Position numbers and translations under genes: made by a program. A stretch of 64,000 bases of DNA from Dongia_B soli (GTDB lineage Bacteria; Pseudomonadota; Alphaproteobacteria; Dongiales; Dongiaceae). The notes under the pieces were generated by a model. That model worked only from the letters and a program-made list of their open reading frames with translations, had not been told where the DNA came from and searched no databases. Below are positions 17,687 to 26,131 of the stretch, piece by piece (position 1 is the first letter of the stretch; every line of letters begins with the position of its first letter). The stretch covers positions 1,116,001-1,180,000 of the forward strand of contig NZ_JAXCLW010000001.1 in the NCBI RefSeq assembly GCF_034044715.1, read 5' to 3'.

Positions 17687-17760
17687 TGGAGCGGGTGAAG
17701 GGAATCGAACCCTCGTCGTAAGCTTGGGAAGCTTCTGCTCTACCATTGAGCTACACCCGC
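17687..17760 (-). tRNA. tRNA-Gly (anticodon UCC)
   Basis: Read on the minus strand, the gene begins GCGGGTGTAGCTCAATGGTA, has the anticodon loop TTCCCAA with anticodon TCC, the T loop GGTTCGATTCC, and an acceptor end CACCCGC-T followed by an encoded CCA. All four arms pair: the acceptor GCGGGTG pairs with CACCCGC. The length is 74 bases including CCA. Confidence 0.96.
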
Positions 17761-17813
17761 CTAGCCGAACCCCAGTCTTCCTGGCGGAATCCAGGCCGGC
17801 TTCTTGCGCGCTC

Positions 17814-17842
17814 TTTATAAGAGATCGTCTTTACCGGTTCAA
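17814..17842 (-). promoter_or_regulatory. Sigma70-type promoter of tRNA-Gly(UCC)
   Basis: On the minus strand TTGAAC (17837-17842) and TATAAA (17814-17819) are separated by 17 bases. A start near 17807 would give a leader of about 47 bases before the tRNA. Confidence 0.65.
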
Positions 17843-17864
17843 GGTGGGCGTAATGAGGCCTCGG

Positions 17865-17922
17865 AATGGGTGGCGGCTTGAAAAGAACCGATCACATGTT
17901 CGCGATAAGCCGACCCACCATT
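17865..17922. repeat. Long imperfect hairpin upstream of the tRNA promoter
   Basis: Arms AATGGGTGGCGGCTT (17865-17879) and AAGCCGACCCACCATT (17907-17922) pair almost fully with one small bulge around a 27-base loop. The surrounding 17843-18285 region has no gene that I can support. The hairpin could belong to a small RNA, but I recognise no known family such as 6S, SRP RNA or tmRNA. Confidence 0.35.
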
Positions 17923-18285
17923 CTGAACTGCTGAGCTGTCCGGCGGCTTGCTCCGGGTCTTTGCCGCTTGGAGCAGAGGGGTGAGCGGGCTGGTTTCGGA
18001 GCGCCGCGGAAGCCTCCGTCAGACAACTTTCCCGGTCAGTAATTGCCGCCGCGCGGGCCAGTTGTTTTTCAGCCGGATCAGGCGTTTATCAACGCAGCAG
18101 GCGGCTTCGCTTGCGCAACTTTTGGGTTATCCCTGGGGATCCGCCAGACCGGGCCTGCGGCGCGGCCGAACGGTCGCGATGGCGTCTCACAAGCCCGGCC
18201 GGCGGCTTCCCGAGGGCACTTCGGCCTCTGTCGTTAAGAGGCAAAAGACCGCCTGATATCGTCACTTCCGTGCGGCCGCTGCCTT

Positions 18286-18314
18286 TTGACATTAAGTGAG
18301 CTTTTACCTATAGT
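18286..18314 (+). promoter_or_regulatory. Near-consensus sigma70 promoter of the OmpA-type gene
   Basis: TTGACA (18286-18291, perfect) and TATAGT (18309-18314, five of six) are 17 bases apart. Transcription should start near 18321, leaving an untranslated leader of about 138 bases before the ATG at 18459. This is the strongest promoter I can see in the window. Confidence 0.8.
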
Positions 18315-18458
18315 TCGCAGGAAGTCGGCAATCAGCGCTGACATCACCGGGGATGAACAATCGCTAGTTCCGGTTTTATGAAATTGGACAATCGTTGGTC
18401 CGAGGCCGGAATACCCGCCGGCCCTCAACCAGCGAGGGACAAAAGAGCGAGGAGCAAA

Positions 18459-19289
18459 ATGAAAATACTCAATCTGCTGGGGGTTGTTGGTGCCATGGCC
18501 CTGCTGGCCGCCTGCAGCACCGACATTCAGAAAATCCGCACCACCGAGCCCAGCGGTGGCACGCCCTTCACCCAAGCCCTGACCAAGGAATATCGCGATC
18601 TCTCGGCGTTCGAAGCCGACGAGATGTATGACTGGCGTGATGCCGGTTGGTATGCCCGCCGCGGCCTCGCTTCGGCTCGGGGCGAATTGGTCACGCCGCA
18701 GGATCCCGCTGAGCGCGATCTGCCGGCCGATACGCTGCCGGAAATCAACGACGTCCGCGCTCGTTTGATCACGGCGCTGGATGGCGGCGCCCGCGATGCG
18801 AAGCCGGAAGTTGCGGCCCGCGCGCAGAGCCGTTTCGATTGCTGGCTCGAACAGCAGGAAGAAAACTTCCAGCACGATCATATTTCAACCTGCCGCGACG
18901 AGCTGATGGCAGCGTTGACCGAACTCGAAGCCAAGCCGGCGGCCCCGGTTGCGGCTGCGCCGGCGACTTATCTGGTACTGTTCGACTTCGACAAGTACAA
19001 CATCAACCCGGCCGCGAAGTCGGTGCTTGATCAGGTTGTTGCCGATTACAACAACAACAAGGCGACGGCGATCTCGGTCACCGGTCATACCGACCGCGCC
19101 GGTCCCGAAGACTACAACTATAAGCTCTCCGAGCGTCGCGCTGACTCGGTCCGCGCTGCGTTGATTGCTGCCGGCGTCCCGGCCGAAGCGATCACCACCG
19201 CTTGGAAGGGTGAAACCGAGAATGCTGTTCCGACCGCCGACGGCGTTCGCGAACAGGCTAACCGCCGCGCTGAAATCATCATTCAGTAA
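18459..19289 (+). CDS. OmpA-family outer-membrane lipoprotein
   Basis: A 276-residue envelope protein. The N-terminus is a lipoprotein signal (MKILNLLGVVGAMALLAACS, lipobox LAAC, Cys20). The C-terminal ~105 residues are the OmpA/Pal peptidoglycan-binding fold (FDFDKYNINPAAKSVLDQV, TGHTDRAGP, LSERRADSVRAAL, NRRAEIII). The middle (about residues 30-160) is not recognised and contains Asp/Tyr/Trp-rich stretches. GAGGAG precedes the ATG by a few bases; the frame extends 27 codons upstream but lacks a signal there. A strong promoter and a clear terminator make it a single-gene, probably abundant transcript. It links outer membrane and cell wall. Confidence 0.88.
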   Translation: MKILNLLGVVGAMALLAACSTDIQKIRTTEPSGGTPFTQALTKEYRDLSAFEADEMYDWRDAGWYARRGLASARGELVTPQDPAERDLPADTLPEINDVRARLITALDGGARDAKPEVAARAQSRFDCWLEQQEENFQHDHISTCRDELMAALTELEAKPAAPVAAAPATYLVLFDFDKYNINPAAKSVLDQVVADYNNNKATAISVTGHTDRAGPEDYNYKLSERRADSVRAALIAAGVPAEAITTAWKGETENAVPTADGVREQANRRAEIIIQ

Positions 19290-19313
19290 GCCCTCGGTTA
19301 GAAATCGCCTCGG

Positions 19314-19349
19314 AACGGCGCCGGAGCAATCCGGCGCCGTTTTCTTTTC
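19314..19349 (+). terminator. Rho-independent terminator after the OmpA-type gene
   Basis: A perfect ten-base-pair GC-rich stem (ACGGCGCCGG at 19315-19324, CCGGCGCCGT at 19331-19340, six-base loop) is followed by TTTCTTTTCT. It begins 25 bases after the stop codon. Confidence 0.9.
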
Positions 19350-19583
19350 TGCAGCCTGTGGTGCGGTCCTTCCGGAGCGGGCGGCTCCATTACTTGGCGC
19401 GTTTGTGGAAAGTCGTTAAAATCGACGAATTGGGACCGTTTCCGGGCAAATGAACCAGTGATCGCTAGGAAGCGGTTGAAAAGAGTCCGTCCCCGGAGTA
19501 TCGGGACTAAGGATTTCAGGCTCGTCGGCGCGCAAGGACGTCAGCGACGGCGGACCGCGACAGGACGCAAGGTTTCATCGCAT

Positions 19584-19976
19584 ATGTACACCCAGACAAC
19601 CCGGTCGATCACGATCACTGTTCTGCCGACTTATTTGGACGATCAGTCGGCACCGGACGAATCCCATTATGTCTGGAAGTATCATGTGCGGATCGAGAAT
19701 GGCGGCCCTGAAACCGTACAGCTGCGCAACCGCTATTGGCGCATTACCGATTCGCTCGGCCGGGTCCAGGAAGTGCGCGGCGCCGGCGTGGTCGGCGAGC
19801 AGCCGATCCTCAAACCCGGCGAAAGCTATGAATATACCAGCGGCACGCCATTGCAAACACCGTCCGGCATCATGGTCGGCTCCTATCAGATGGAGACGCC
19901 AGCCGGCGAGCGGTTCGAGGTCGATGTACCGGCTTTCTCGCTCGACAGCCCGCATCAGCCGATCAAGCTCAACTGA
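19584..19976 (+). CDS. apaG: ApaG (Co2+/Mg2+ efflux-associated protein family)
   Basis: A 130-residue single beta-sandwich domain of the fibronectin type III kind. Family blocks are clearly present: YVWKYHVRIENGGPETVQL, RNRYWRITDSLGRVQEVRGA, GVVGEQPILKPGESYEYTSG and GSYQM. The exact biochemical role of ApaG is not settled; it has been linked to divalent metal and diadenosine tetraphosphate effects. The ATG at 19584 gives the family length; the open frame runs 42 codons further upstream without similarity. It stands alone between the OmpA terminator and folE. Confidence 0.93.
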   Translation: MYTQTTRSITITVLPTYLDDQSAPDESHYVWKYHVRIENGGPETVQLRNRYWRITDSLGRVQEVRGAGVVGEQPILKPGESYEYTSGTPLQTPSGIMVGSYQMETPAGERFEVDVPAFSLDSPHQPIKLN

Positions 19977-20096
19977 CATTCTCGTTGCCGCCTTGCAATG
20001 CCCGATCCTCAGCATTCAGCGGTGCCAGCGCCATGTTCGAGTCGCCGCCGGTATTGACCCTTATAGTGACCGGGTGACGGCAGAAAGGATTACAGC

Positions 20097-20834
20097 GTGA
20101 CGGATAAGACCAAACGGCCGGCGACAATCCGGCAGGCGCAACGCAGCAAAGCGGCGCCGAAAACCACCTCGTCGACAGCTAAAACAACAGGCACCAGCCT
20201 GACGGTTGCCAGGCCGGGCGCGCTGACGAGGAGGGGCGGCATCAAAGTAACCCAGGCCGACGCCGAAGAAGCGATCCGCACGCTGATCCGTTGGGCGGGT
20301 GACGATCCGGACCGCGAGGGCTTGCGCGGCACGCCGGATCGCGTGGCCCGGGCTTACCGGGAATTCTTCAAAGGCTATTCGATTGATCCCGTCGATATCC
20401 TGAAGCGCACCTTCGAGGAGACGGACGGCTATGACGAGATGATCGTGCTGCGCGATATTCGCTTCGAAAGCCATTGCGAGCACCATATGGCGCCGATCAT
20501 CGGCCGTGCTCATATCGCCTATCTGCCGCGCCATCGCGTGGTCGGCATCAGCAAGCTGGCGCGCCTGCTCGACGTCTATGCCAAACGCCTGCAGATCCAG
20601 GAAAAGATGACGGCGCAGATCGCCAACACGCTGAATGACGTGCTGCAGCCCCGCGGCGTCGCGGTGGTGATCGATGCCAGCCATCAATGCATGACCACGC
20701 GCGGCGTGCATAAACCGGGCACCTCCATGGTGACCAGCCGCATGCTGGGCGCCTTCCGCACCGATCCGTCGACGCGTCGCGAATTCCTGGCCATTATCGG
20801 GCTCCCAGCCTCAACCATTGGATCCAGCTCGTGA
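20097..20834 (+). CDS. folE: GTP cyclohydrolase I
   Basis: Converts GTP to 7,8-dihydroneopterin triphosphate, the first step of tetrahydrofolate synthesis. It has 245 residues, including a basic low-complexity N-terminal tail of about 48 residues before the conserved core. Zinc ligands are visible: Cys127 and His130 in SHCEHH, and Cys198 in HQCMTTRG. GTG start at 20097 with AAAGGA upstream. Tetrahydrofolate is also the one-carbon acceptor of Tdm, but the distance gives no reason to link them genetically. Confidence 0.96.
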   Translation: MTDKTKRPATIRQAQRSKAAPKTTSSTAKTTGTSLTVARPGALTRRGGIKVTQADAEEAIRTLIRWAGDDPDREGLRGTPDRVARAYREFFKGYSIDPVDILKRTFEETDGYDEMIVLRDIRFESHCEHHMAPIIGRAHIAYLPRHRVVGISKLARLLDVYAKRLQIQEKMTAQIANTLNDVLQPRGVAVVIDASHQCMTTRGVHKPGTSMVTSRMLGAFRTDPSTRREFLAIIGLPASTIGSSS

Positions 20835-20887
20835 TCCGGCCGGAGACGTGCCGCTAATCCACGGGACATGACACAGGGGGAGAGGTC

Positions 20888-22384
20888 ATGCCATCGGTGA
20901 TCAGTTGGCCGGATCTGCGCTGGTGCTGCTTCAGCATCGGCAAATTGCTGATGGTCCTGGCGGTAATCATGCTGGTGCCGCTGCTGATCGACGGTGTGAT
21001 GCCCTACCTGTCGGGCGACCAGGTTCATGAGCAGAATTGGCGCGCTTTCGGCGCCGCAGCCCTGGCGACCGCCGCGATCGGCGGCACCATGTTCCTCGCC
21101 TTTCGGACCTCGCAGCAGCGCCGCTTCGGCCTGCGTGAAGGCTTTCTGCTGACCGTTCTGACCTGGGTCATCTTTTGTGCTTTTTCGGCCCTGCCGCTGA
21201 CCCTGATCGATGCCAGGTTGAGCTATACCGATGCATTCTTCGAGGCGATGTCGGGGCTGACGACGACCGGCGCCACGATCATGGTGGGGCTCGATCACGA
21301 AAGCAACGGCGTGCTGCTCTGGCGCTCACTGCTGCATTGGATCGGCGGCGTCGGCATCATCGTCATCAGTGTCATGATCCTGCCCGAACTGCGGGTCGGC
21401 GGCATGCAGCTCTTCCGCGCGGAATCCTCCGACAAATCCGACAAGATCCGGCCGCGTGCCGCCGAAGTCACCATGGAGATTCTCAGCGTTTACTCGCTGC
21501 TGACGCTGCTTTGCGCCATTCTGCTCGCTTTTGCCGGCATGCCGCTTTTCGATGCCGTCTGTCACGCCATGGGCATGCTGGCGACCGGCGGGTTCAGCAC
21601 CAAGGACAGCTCGATTGCCTATTTCCACAATCCGGCGATCGAATGGGTCAGCATTGTCTTCATGTTCCTCGGCGGCACGACCTTCACGTTGATGGCGCAG
21701 GCCATGTGGCACCGGAAATTCCGGCCCTTGCTGCGCGACAGCCAGACCCATTGGTATTGCCTCTATCTCCTTGGCTTCACCTCGGTCATCGCGCTTTGGC
21801 AGATCGTCGCGAATGGCCGGGACATCCTCGGCGCCTTGCGTTCCTCGGCTTTCGCGGTGGTGTCGATCGGCTCGACCTCCGGCTATGTTGCTGAGGATTA
21901 TTCATCCTGGGGTACGCTGCCGGTCGCCGCGGTGCTGATCCTGTTCTTACTTGGTGGCTGCACGGGATCGACTGCCGGGGCGATCAAGGTCTTCCGTCTC
22001 TGCGTGCTGGGCGCTTTTGCCAAATGGCAGTTGCGATCATTGGTTCATCCGCATCGGGTGCTGCTGCCGACTTATAACGGCCGGCGGCTGACCGACGAGA
22101 TCATGCGCTCGGTGATCGGCTTCGTCGCCTTCTATCTGCTGGCTTTCGCGGTGCTTGGCATCGCCGTATCGGCTTTCAATGTCGATCTCATCACGGCCTT
22201 CACCTCGGTGGCCCAGGCGCTGGGCAATATCGGTCACGGCCTGGGGCCGATTATCGGGCCGTCCGGCAATTTTTCGACCTTGCCCGACGGTGCGAAATGG
22301 TTGCTCGCTTGTGCGATGTTGCTTGGTCGCCTGGAATTGCTCACAGTATTGGTCTTGTTCAGCCCGACCTTCTGGCGCGGCTGA
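20888..22384 (+). CDS. trkH: TrkH-family potassium uptake channel subunit
   Basis: The integral membrane K+-translocating subunit of a Trk system, 498 residues with the four M1-P-M2 repeats of the family. The selectivity-filter regions are visible as LTTTGATIM (about 130), MLATGGFSTKDSS (about 235), SIGSTSGY (about 325) and LGNIGHGLG (about 450). It would work with a cytoplasmic TrkA subunit that is not in this window. It starts 54 bases after folE, with GGGGGAGAGG ahead of the ATG, and argE follows 25 bases later, so the three may be one transcript. Confidence 0.93.
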   Translation: MPSVISWPDLRWCCFSIGKLLMVLAVIMLVPLLIDGVMPYLSGDQVHEQNWRAFGAAALATAAIGGTMFLAFRTSQQRRFGLREGFLLTVLTWVIFCAFSALPLTLIDARLSYTDAFFEAMSGLTTTGATIMVGLDHESNGVLLWRSLLHWIGGVGIIVISVMILPELRVGGMQLFRAESSDKSDKIRPRAAEVTMEILSVYSLLTLLCAILLAFAGMPLFDAVCHAMGMLATGGFSTKDSSIAYFHNPAIEWVSIVFMFLGGTTFTLMAQAMWHRKFRPLLRDSQTHWYCLYLLGFTSVIALWQIVANGRDILGALRSSAFAVVSIGSTSGYVAEDYSSWGTLPVAAVLILFLLGGCTGSTAGAIKVFRLCVLGAFAKWQLRSLVHPHRVLLPTYNGRRLTDEIMRSVIGFVAFYLLAFAVLGIAVSAFNVDLITAFTSVAQALGNIGHGLGPIIGPSGNFSTLPDGAKWLLACAMLLGRLELLTVLVLFSPTFWRG

Positions 22385-22408
22385 CAGCGCAGGAATGGAG
22401 AAGATAGA

Positions 22409-23566
22409 ATGACCGCCGTCGCAGAGATGCTGGGGAAACTGATCGCCTTCGATACCGTTTCGTCCCGCAGCAATCTCGGTCTCATCCATTATATCCGGGA
22501 CTATCTCGCCGAGCATGGGGTCCGCGTCCGCATCATGGCGGCACCGGATGGCCAACCGAAAGCCAATCTCTGGGCGACCATCGGTCCCGACAAGCCGGGT
22601 GGTATCGTGCTCTCCGGCCATACCGATGTCGTGCCGGTGGAGGGACAGCCGTGGTCGGCCGATCCCTTCACTCTCCGCGATGGTGGTGATCGGTATTTCG
22701 GCCGCGGCACTTGCGACATGAAAGGCTTCATCGCCCTCTGTCTGGCGCTGGTGCCGGAAATGCGGGCGAAGCCGCTGACCACACCGATACATTTCGCCTT
22801 TTCCTATGACGAGGAACTGGGTTGCCTCGGCGCACCGCTTCTGATCGAAGAAATCGGCAAGCAATTGCCGCAGCCGCGCCTCGCCATCATCGGCGAACCG
22901 ACGGAGATGCGCCTCGGCACGCGCCACAAGGGTTGCTATTGCTACGAGATGCGGGTGACGGGCAAGGACGGCCATTCCAGCCAAACCCATCGCGGCGTCA
23001 ATGCCATCGCCGCAGCCGCCGAGATCGCCGGCGAATTGATCCGCATCGCCGAAGATCTGCGCGTAAACGGGCCGCATGACCATAGTTTCGACCCGCCTTA
23101 TTGCACGCTCAATCTCGGCAATATCCAGGGCGGCACGGCGGTCAATATCATCGCCCGCGAATGCCGGCTGGAATGGGATTTCCGCCCGGTGCCGGGAGCA
23201 TCGGTGGACCTCGCCCTCGATCCAATCCGCAAATTCATCGACAGCGATCTTCTGCCCCGCATGCGGACCGTGGCGCCGGAGACAAATATCGAGATCGTGC
23301 CGGATCTCGGCGTGCCGCCGCTGATCGAAGAAAAGGACAGCGCTGCCGAAGCGCTGTTGAAGATGTTGACCGGCGCCAACGAGACCCATGGCATGGCCTT
23401 CGCGACCGAAGCCGGCCAGTTCCAGCAGGCCGGGCTATCGGCAATCGTCTGCGGTCCCGGCTCCATCACCCAGGCGCATAAGCCCGATGAATTCATCCTG
23501 AAGAGCGAGCTGGTGGCCGGCGAAACCTTCCTGCGCAAGCTGATCGACTGGGTGCGCAGCCACTAA
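22409..23566 (+). CDS. argE: Acetylornithine deacetylase
   Basis: Removes the acetyl group from N-acetylornithine in arginine synthesis. It is a 385-residue M20-family metallopeptidase fold. Metal ligands and catalytic residues are in place: His71 and Asp73 in SGHTDVVPVEG, Asp103 in GRGTCDMKG, and the Glu pair 135-136 in SYDEELGCLGA. GEPTEMR and the late GPGSITQAHKPDEF are typical of the ArgE branch. argD and argF lie 10 kb away on the other strand. It converges on the SDR gene with a 15-base gap. Confidence 0.92.
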   Translation: MTAVAEMLGKLIAFDTVSSRSNLGLIHYIRDYLAEHGVRVRIMAAPDGQPKANLWATIGPDKPGGIVLSGHTDVVPVEGQPWSADPFTLRDGGDRYFGRGTCDMKGFIALCLALVPEMRAKPLTTPIHFAFSYDEELGCLGAPLLIEEIGKQLPQPRLAIIGEPTEMRLGTRHKGCYCYEMRVTGKDGHSSQTHRGVNAIAAAAEIAGELIRIAEDLRVNGPHDHSFDPPYCTLNLGNIQGGTAVNIIARECRLEWDFRPVPGASVDLALDPIRKFIDSDLLPRMRTVAPETNIEIVPDLGVPPLIEEKDSAAEALLKMLTGANETHGMAFATEAGQFQQAGLSAIVCGPGSITQAHKPDEFILKSELVAGETFLRKLIDWVRSH

Positions 23567-23581
23567 GGGAGATGCAAAGCC

Positions 23582-24343
23582 TTAGACGATGGTTTCGCCG
23601 CCATCGACGACCAGGATCTGGCCGGTCATGTAGGAGGACCGGTCTGAGACCAGGAACAGGATGGGTTCCGCGATCTCCGATACCTCGGCCCAACGGCCCA
23701 GCGGTACTTTCTCGGCCACATAGGCTTCGATTGCGCTGCGGCCGCCCATCTGGGCGATGAAGGGATCATTGAAGGGCGTGTCCACCCAGCCTGGACAAAG
23801 CGCATTCACGCGGATGCCGAATTTGGCATAGTCCCCGGCCATCTGCCGCGTCATGGCGATGACGGCATGCTTGGTGGTGGTATAGGCGATCATCTCGCGG
23901 TCATAGAGCACGCCGGACGATGATGAGGTATTGAGGATGACGCCTTTCCTGGCGCGGCGCATGATCGGCATGACCAGACGGGCCGCCATGAAATGCGAAC
24001 GGACATTCAAGCTCCACGAGCGGTCAAAGCCCTCCACCGCGACGTGTTCGAGATCGCCTGCGACTTGCGCGCCGGCGTGATTGTGCAGGATATCGATCCG
24101 GCCGTATTTCTCGCCAATGGTGGTGATGCCGGCTTCCATCGCCCGGTCATCTGTCACGTCCAGCACCAGGCTCTCGGCACTCCCGCCCGCCGCCTTGATC
24201 TGCCCCACCGTCTCGTCGGCTCCGTCCCGGTTGCGGTCGGCGATGACGAGATGGGCCCCTTCCTGCGCCATGATGAGTGCGCCGGCGCGGCCGATGCCGG
24301 AGCCAGCTCCCGTGACGATTGCGACGCGGTCCGCGAGGATCAT
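23582..24343 (-). CDS. SDR-family oxidoreductase (last gene of the ABC-importer operon)
   Basis: A 253-residue classical short-chain dehydrogenase. It has the nucleotide-binding TGAGSGIG near residue 9, HNHAGAQ in place of the usual NNAG, the catalytic Ser in NTSSSSGVL, and YTTTKHA as YxxxK. The replacement of NNAG by NHAG is unusual but tolerated in the family. A TTG at 24355 is possible, but the ATG at 24343 fits the family start. It follows the permease gene directly, so its substrate is probably the imported compound or a product of it. Confidence 0.85.
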   Translation of the reverse strand: MILADRVAIVTGAGSGIGRAGALIMAQEGAHLVIADRNRDGADETVGQIKAAGGSAESLVLDVTDDRAMEAGITTIGEKYGRIDILHNHAGAQVAGDLEHVAVEGFDRSWSLNVRSHFMAARLVMPIMRRARKGVILNTSSSSGVLYDREMIAYTTTKHAVIAMTRQMAGDYAKFGIRVNALCPGWVDTPFNDPFIAQMGGRSAIEAYVAEKVPLGRWAEVSEIAEPILFLVSDRSSYMTGQILVVDGGETIV

Positions 24344-24356
24344 GGCGTTTTCCAAC

Positions 24357-25172
24357 TCAGTTTGTCGAGGTCTTCCTCTCGCGCATCAAGAAGCGCGCGA
24401 TCAGGATCAAAGCGAGCGATACCGCCAGCACCATGGTGGCGATGGCATTTATTTCCGGCGTCACGCCCCGGCGAATCGAGGCGAAGACATAGATCGGCAG
24501 GGTGGTGTTCGATCCGGCGACGAAGAAAGCGATGATGAAGTCGTCGAAGGAGAAGGTGAAGGCGAGCAGGAAGCCGGCCAGGACCGAGGGCATGATCTGC
24601 GGCAGCACGATCTGCCGGAAGGTGGTCAGCGGTGCGGCATAGAGATCGCTCGATGCCTCGACGATGTCCCGGCCGAGGCTGGCGATGCGCGCCTTCACGA
24701 TCATCGTTACCAGCGCCATGGTGAAAAGCCCATGCGCGGCAATGATCGAGCCATAGCCAAGCGAGAGGCGCGGCGGCTGATCGCCGGGCCAGATTGCCGC
24801 TAGTGCCGGATTGATAAAGCCGAAGACCTCGACCAGCGCCACCAGGGTGGCGATGCCGATGACGACGCCGGGAACGACGATCGCGGCGGCGAAAAGCCCG
24901 TCGAAGACGGCACGCGTCCGGGCCCCAAGCCGTTCCATGCCGATCGCCGCCATGGTCCCGAAGACCGCGGCCAAGGCGGCGCTGGTGAAGGCCACGATCA
25001 GGCTGTTCTGCAGCGCTTCCATGAGGAAGGTGTTCGACAGCGCCTTGCCATACCACTGCGTCGAGAAGCCGATAAACTCGCTCGCATTGCGGCCGGCATT
25101 GAAGGAAAACAGGACCACCAGCGCGATCGGCGTGTAGAGGAATATGTAAACGAAGGTGACGAGGGCACGCAT
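24357..25172 (-). CDS. ABC importer permease (PotC-like)
   Basis: A 271-residue inner-membrane permease of the spermidine/putrescine type with six helices. The EAA cytoplasmic loop reads EASSDLYAAPLTTFRQIVLP, ending in a Pro-rich turn. It pairs with the adjacent PotB-like permease. The ATG at 25172 overlaps the upstream stop by one base (TGATG). A longer frame up to 25211 exists, but it lies inside the neighbouring gene and has no family likeness. Confidence 0.88.
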   Translation of the reverse strand: MRALVTFVYIFLYTPIALVVLFSFNAGRNASEFIGFSTQWYGKALSNTFLMEALQNSLIVAFTSAALAAVFGTMAAIGMERLGARTRAVFDGLFAAAIVVPGVVIGIATLVALVEVFGFINPALAAIWPGDQPPRLSLGYGSIIAAHGLFTMALVTMIVKARIASLGRDIVEASSDLYAAPLTTFRQIVLPQIMPSVLAGFLLAFTFSFDDFIIAFFVAGSNTTLPIYVFASIRRGVTPEINAIATMVLAVSLALILIARFLMRERKTSTN

Positions 25173-26038
25173 CAAACGAGATCCACCTGGCGCGTGCCGG
25201 CGATCCGCCAAGCAATCCGCATGGCGACGAGCAGGACCACCACCACCACGGCGACCAGCGTCACGGCGATCGCCGAGCCGAAGGGCCAGTTGCGGGATTG
25301 CAGGAAAAGATCAACGAGGGCATTGCCGATGAAGAAGACCTTGCCACCGCCGAGCAATTGCGGGATCAGGTATTCGCCGAGCAGCAGGATGGTGACCAGC
25401 GCAACGCCCGTCATCACGCCGGGCAGTGATAGCGGCAGGGTGACCCCGAAAAAAGTCGAGACCGGATGGGCGCCAAGATCGGCCGAGGCTTCAAGCAGGC
25501 GGCGGTCGAGTTTCTCCAGGCTGACATAGATCGGCATGATCATCAGCGGCAGATAGCCATAGATGATGCCGAGCAGCACCGCGCCGGGCGTGTTCAGCAG
25601 CCGCACATTGTCGAAGCCGACGAATTCCAGAAGATGGGGAATGCCGCGCGCCCCGAGGATATACATCCAGGCATAGGTGCGCACCAGCAGGCTGGTCCAG
25701 AAGGGAACGATGACCAGTGACACCAGCAGCAACCGGCGCTGCGGGCTGGACTTGATCGCGAGGTAATAGGCGACCGGATAGGCAACCAGCAGGCAGGCGG
25801 CAGCACCGATCGGTGCCAGGACAAGTGTATTGATGAAAGCTGCCGCGCGGGAACCCAGATTGGCGAATTGCGCAAAGGTGAAGGCCGGCTGATAGCCGCC
25901 CACGGGGCCGCGCTCACCGAAGGCAAAAACGATGATGGCGATAAAGGGCAGGACCAGAAACACGAACAGCCATAGGCTCGCCGGCGCGACCAGCGCGGCG
26001 GTGACGAGGCGTTTCTTGACTTGAGCGGTAAGCGTCAT
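25172..26038 (-). CDS. ABC importer permease (PotB-like)
   Basis: A 288-residue inner-membrane permease with six helices. The EAA loop reads LEASADLGAHPVSTFFGVTL. The family is the polyamine/opine-type importers, where PotB- and PotC-like subunits form a heterodimer. It is preceded by a strong hairpin that separates it from the binding-protein gene, so it is probably made in smaller amount than that protein. Confidence 0.88.
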   Translation of the reverse strand: MTLTAQVKKRLVTAALVAPASLWLFVFLVLPFIAIIVFAFGERGPVGGYQPAFTFAQFANLGSRAAAFINTLVLAPIGAAACLLVAYPVAYYLAIKSSPQRRLLLVSLVIVPFWTSLLVRTYAWMYILGARGIPHLLEFVGFDNVRLLNTPGAVLLGIIYGYLPLMIMPIYVSLEKLDRRLLEASADLGAHPVSTFFGVTLPLSLPGVMTGVALVTILLLGEYLIPQLLGGGKVFFIGNALVDLFLQSRNWPFGSAIAVTLVAVVVVVLLVAMRIAWRIAGTRQVDLV

Positions 26039-26082
26039 GTGCTGAAATCGTCTTTAAGCCATTTTATCGCCAATCGAGTAAC

Positions 26083-26118
26083 AATGGTTCCGGCCGGCAA
26101 TTGGCGGCCGGAACCATT
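26083..26118 (-). repeat. Hairpin between the binding-protein and permease genes
   Basis: A perfect 14-base-pair inverted repeat (AATGGTTCCGGCCG at 26083-26096 and its complement at 26105-26118) with an eight-base loop. It starts 14 bases after the binding-protein stop. No T run follows on the minus strand, so it is more likely an RNA-stabilising or attenuating stem than a full terminator. Such stems often raise binding-protein mRNA over permease mRNA in ABC operons. Confidence 0.7.
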
Positions 26119-26131
26119 ATCCATCACGCGA

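Noticed and set aside
17413..17721. Plus-strand open frame ending in ERVKGIEPSS
   Set aside because: Its end is the antisense of tRNA-Gly(UCC), and its beginning overlaps hpnN in another frame.
24340..25215. 291-codon minus-strand frame over the PotC-like permease
   Set aside because: Rich in Arg, His and Gly without helices. The overlapping frame 25172-24357 is the real permease.
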